Assembly (NCBI GenBank): GCA_002869225.1
Contig: PKTG01000129.1
Span: 1 to 33,603 of the forward strand
Reading direction: 5' to 3'
Source of the DNA: Candidatus Muiribacterium halophilum
GTDB taxonomy: Bacteria; Muiribacteriota; Muiribacteriia; Muiribacteriales; Muiribacteriaceae
Length of the DNA stretch: 33,603 bases
Position 1 is the first letter of the stretch; each line of letters begins with the position of its first letter. Position numbers and translations under genes: made by a program. Of this stretch, positions 33,554-33,603 are shown piece by piece. Under the pieces are notes generated by a model that had not been told where the DNA came from, ran no database searches, and saw nothing but the letters and a program-made list of their open reading frames with translations.

Positions 33554-33603
33554 TCAGTATTTATCGTATTTAGTCGCTAACCCTTTTGCCTTATCAATAG
33601 GAT
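33554..33603 (-). CDS. Possible C-terminus of a minus-strand gene running off the window
   Basis: From the right edge, one minus-strand frame reads PIDKAKGLATKYDKY and then TGA at 33554-33556. The Lys/Asp-rich text and codon choice resemble real coding sequence here. The frame is too short to identify. A plus-strand ATG frame at 33549 (MYQYLSYLVANPF) is also open to the edge, but has no ribosome site. Confidence 0.3.
   Translation of the reverse strand, partial: PIDKAKGLATKYDKY

Overview
The window is AT-rich and densely coded, with Shine-Dalgarno-led genes, a mixture of ATG, GTG and TTG starts, and sigma-70-type promoters. It looks like a free-living, probably anaerobic and didermic bacterium. 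Support comes from two lipoproteins, a periplasmic TPR protein, an O-antigen ligase-like polymerase, two radical SAM enzymes, a Thermotoga-type maltosyltransferase and SpoIIE/HATPase/STAS partner switching. I could not place it in a named phylum. No rRNA, tRNA, CRISPR array, phage gene or transposase is visible.

Layout, left to right. 113-1768: a secreted phospholipase D-fold protein with a lamin-tail domain, ending in a clear intrinsic terminator. 1881-4513: a PKD/beta-propeller lipoprotein and two STAS-domain (anti-anti-sigma type) genes; the first STAS gene seems to start at CTG. 4544-4672 (minus): a 42-residue zinc-ribbon protein. 4877-7333: a large radical SAM protein with two SPASM-like cysteine clusters. 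7408-16993: a tight operon behind a consensus promoter, with three amidohydrolases (a dihydroorotase/allantoinase relative lacking the usual metal/catalytic Asp, a 5'-deoxyadenosine-type deaminase and adenine deaminase) running straight into three signalling genes (HDOD, GAF-SpoIIE-HATPase, HD-GYP-receiver). The last is split by one in-frame TAA.

17068-21260 (minus): a four-gene operon of site-2 protease, pyrimidine-nucleoside phosphorylase, MEMO1/AmrB family protein and TPR protein. 21391-24119: maltosyltransferase plus DUF89 phosphatase, overlapping by 4 nt. 24424-28323: sugar-nucleotide epimerase, TPR lipoprotein and O-antigen ligase-like protein. 28743-31007: a coupled cassette of flavin reductase-like protein, radical SAM/SPASM enzyme and phosphoglycerate-mutase-like metalloenzyme. 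31125-31796: a UPF0173 metal hydrolase. 32026-33237: a DUF401 membrane protein. At the right edge there may be the C-terminus of a minus-strand gene.

Themes. Nucleobase/nucleoside salvage (deaminases, phosphorylase) sits beside radical SAM enzymes, whose by-product 5'-deoxyadenosine is a likely substrate of the 8803 deaminase. A partner-switching system could be made of the two STAS proteins and the phosphatase-kinase fusion. The intergenic gaps are unusual: they hold degenerate dispersed repeats, an evenly spaced array of tiny hairpins, a 15-bp inverted repeat pair, and a 43-nt near-perfect inverted repeat on either side of the DUF401 gene.
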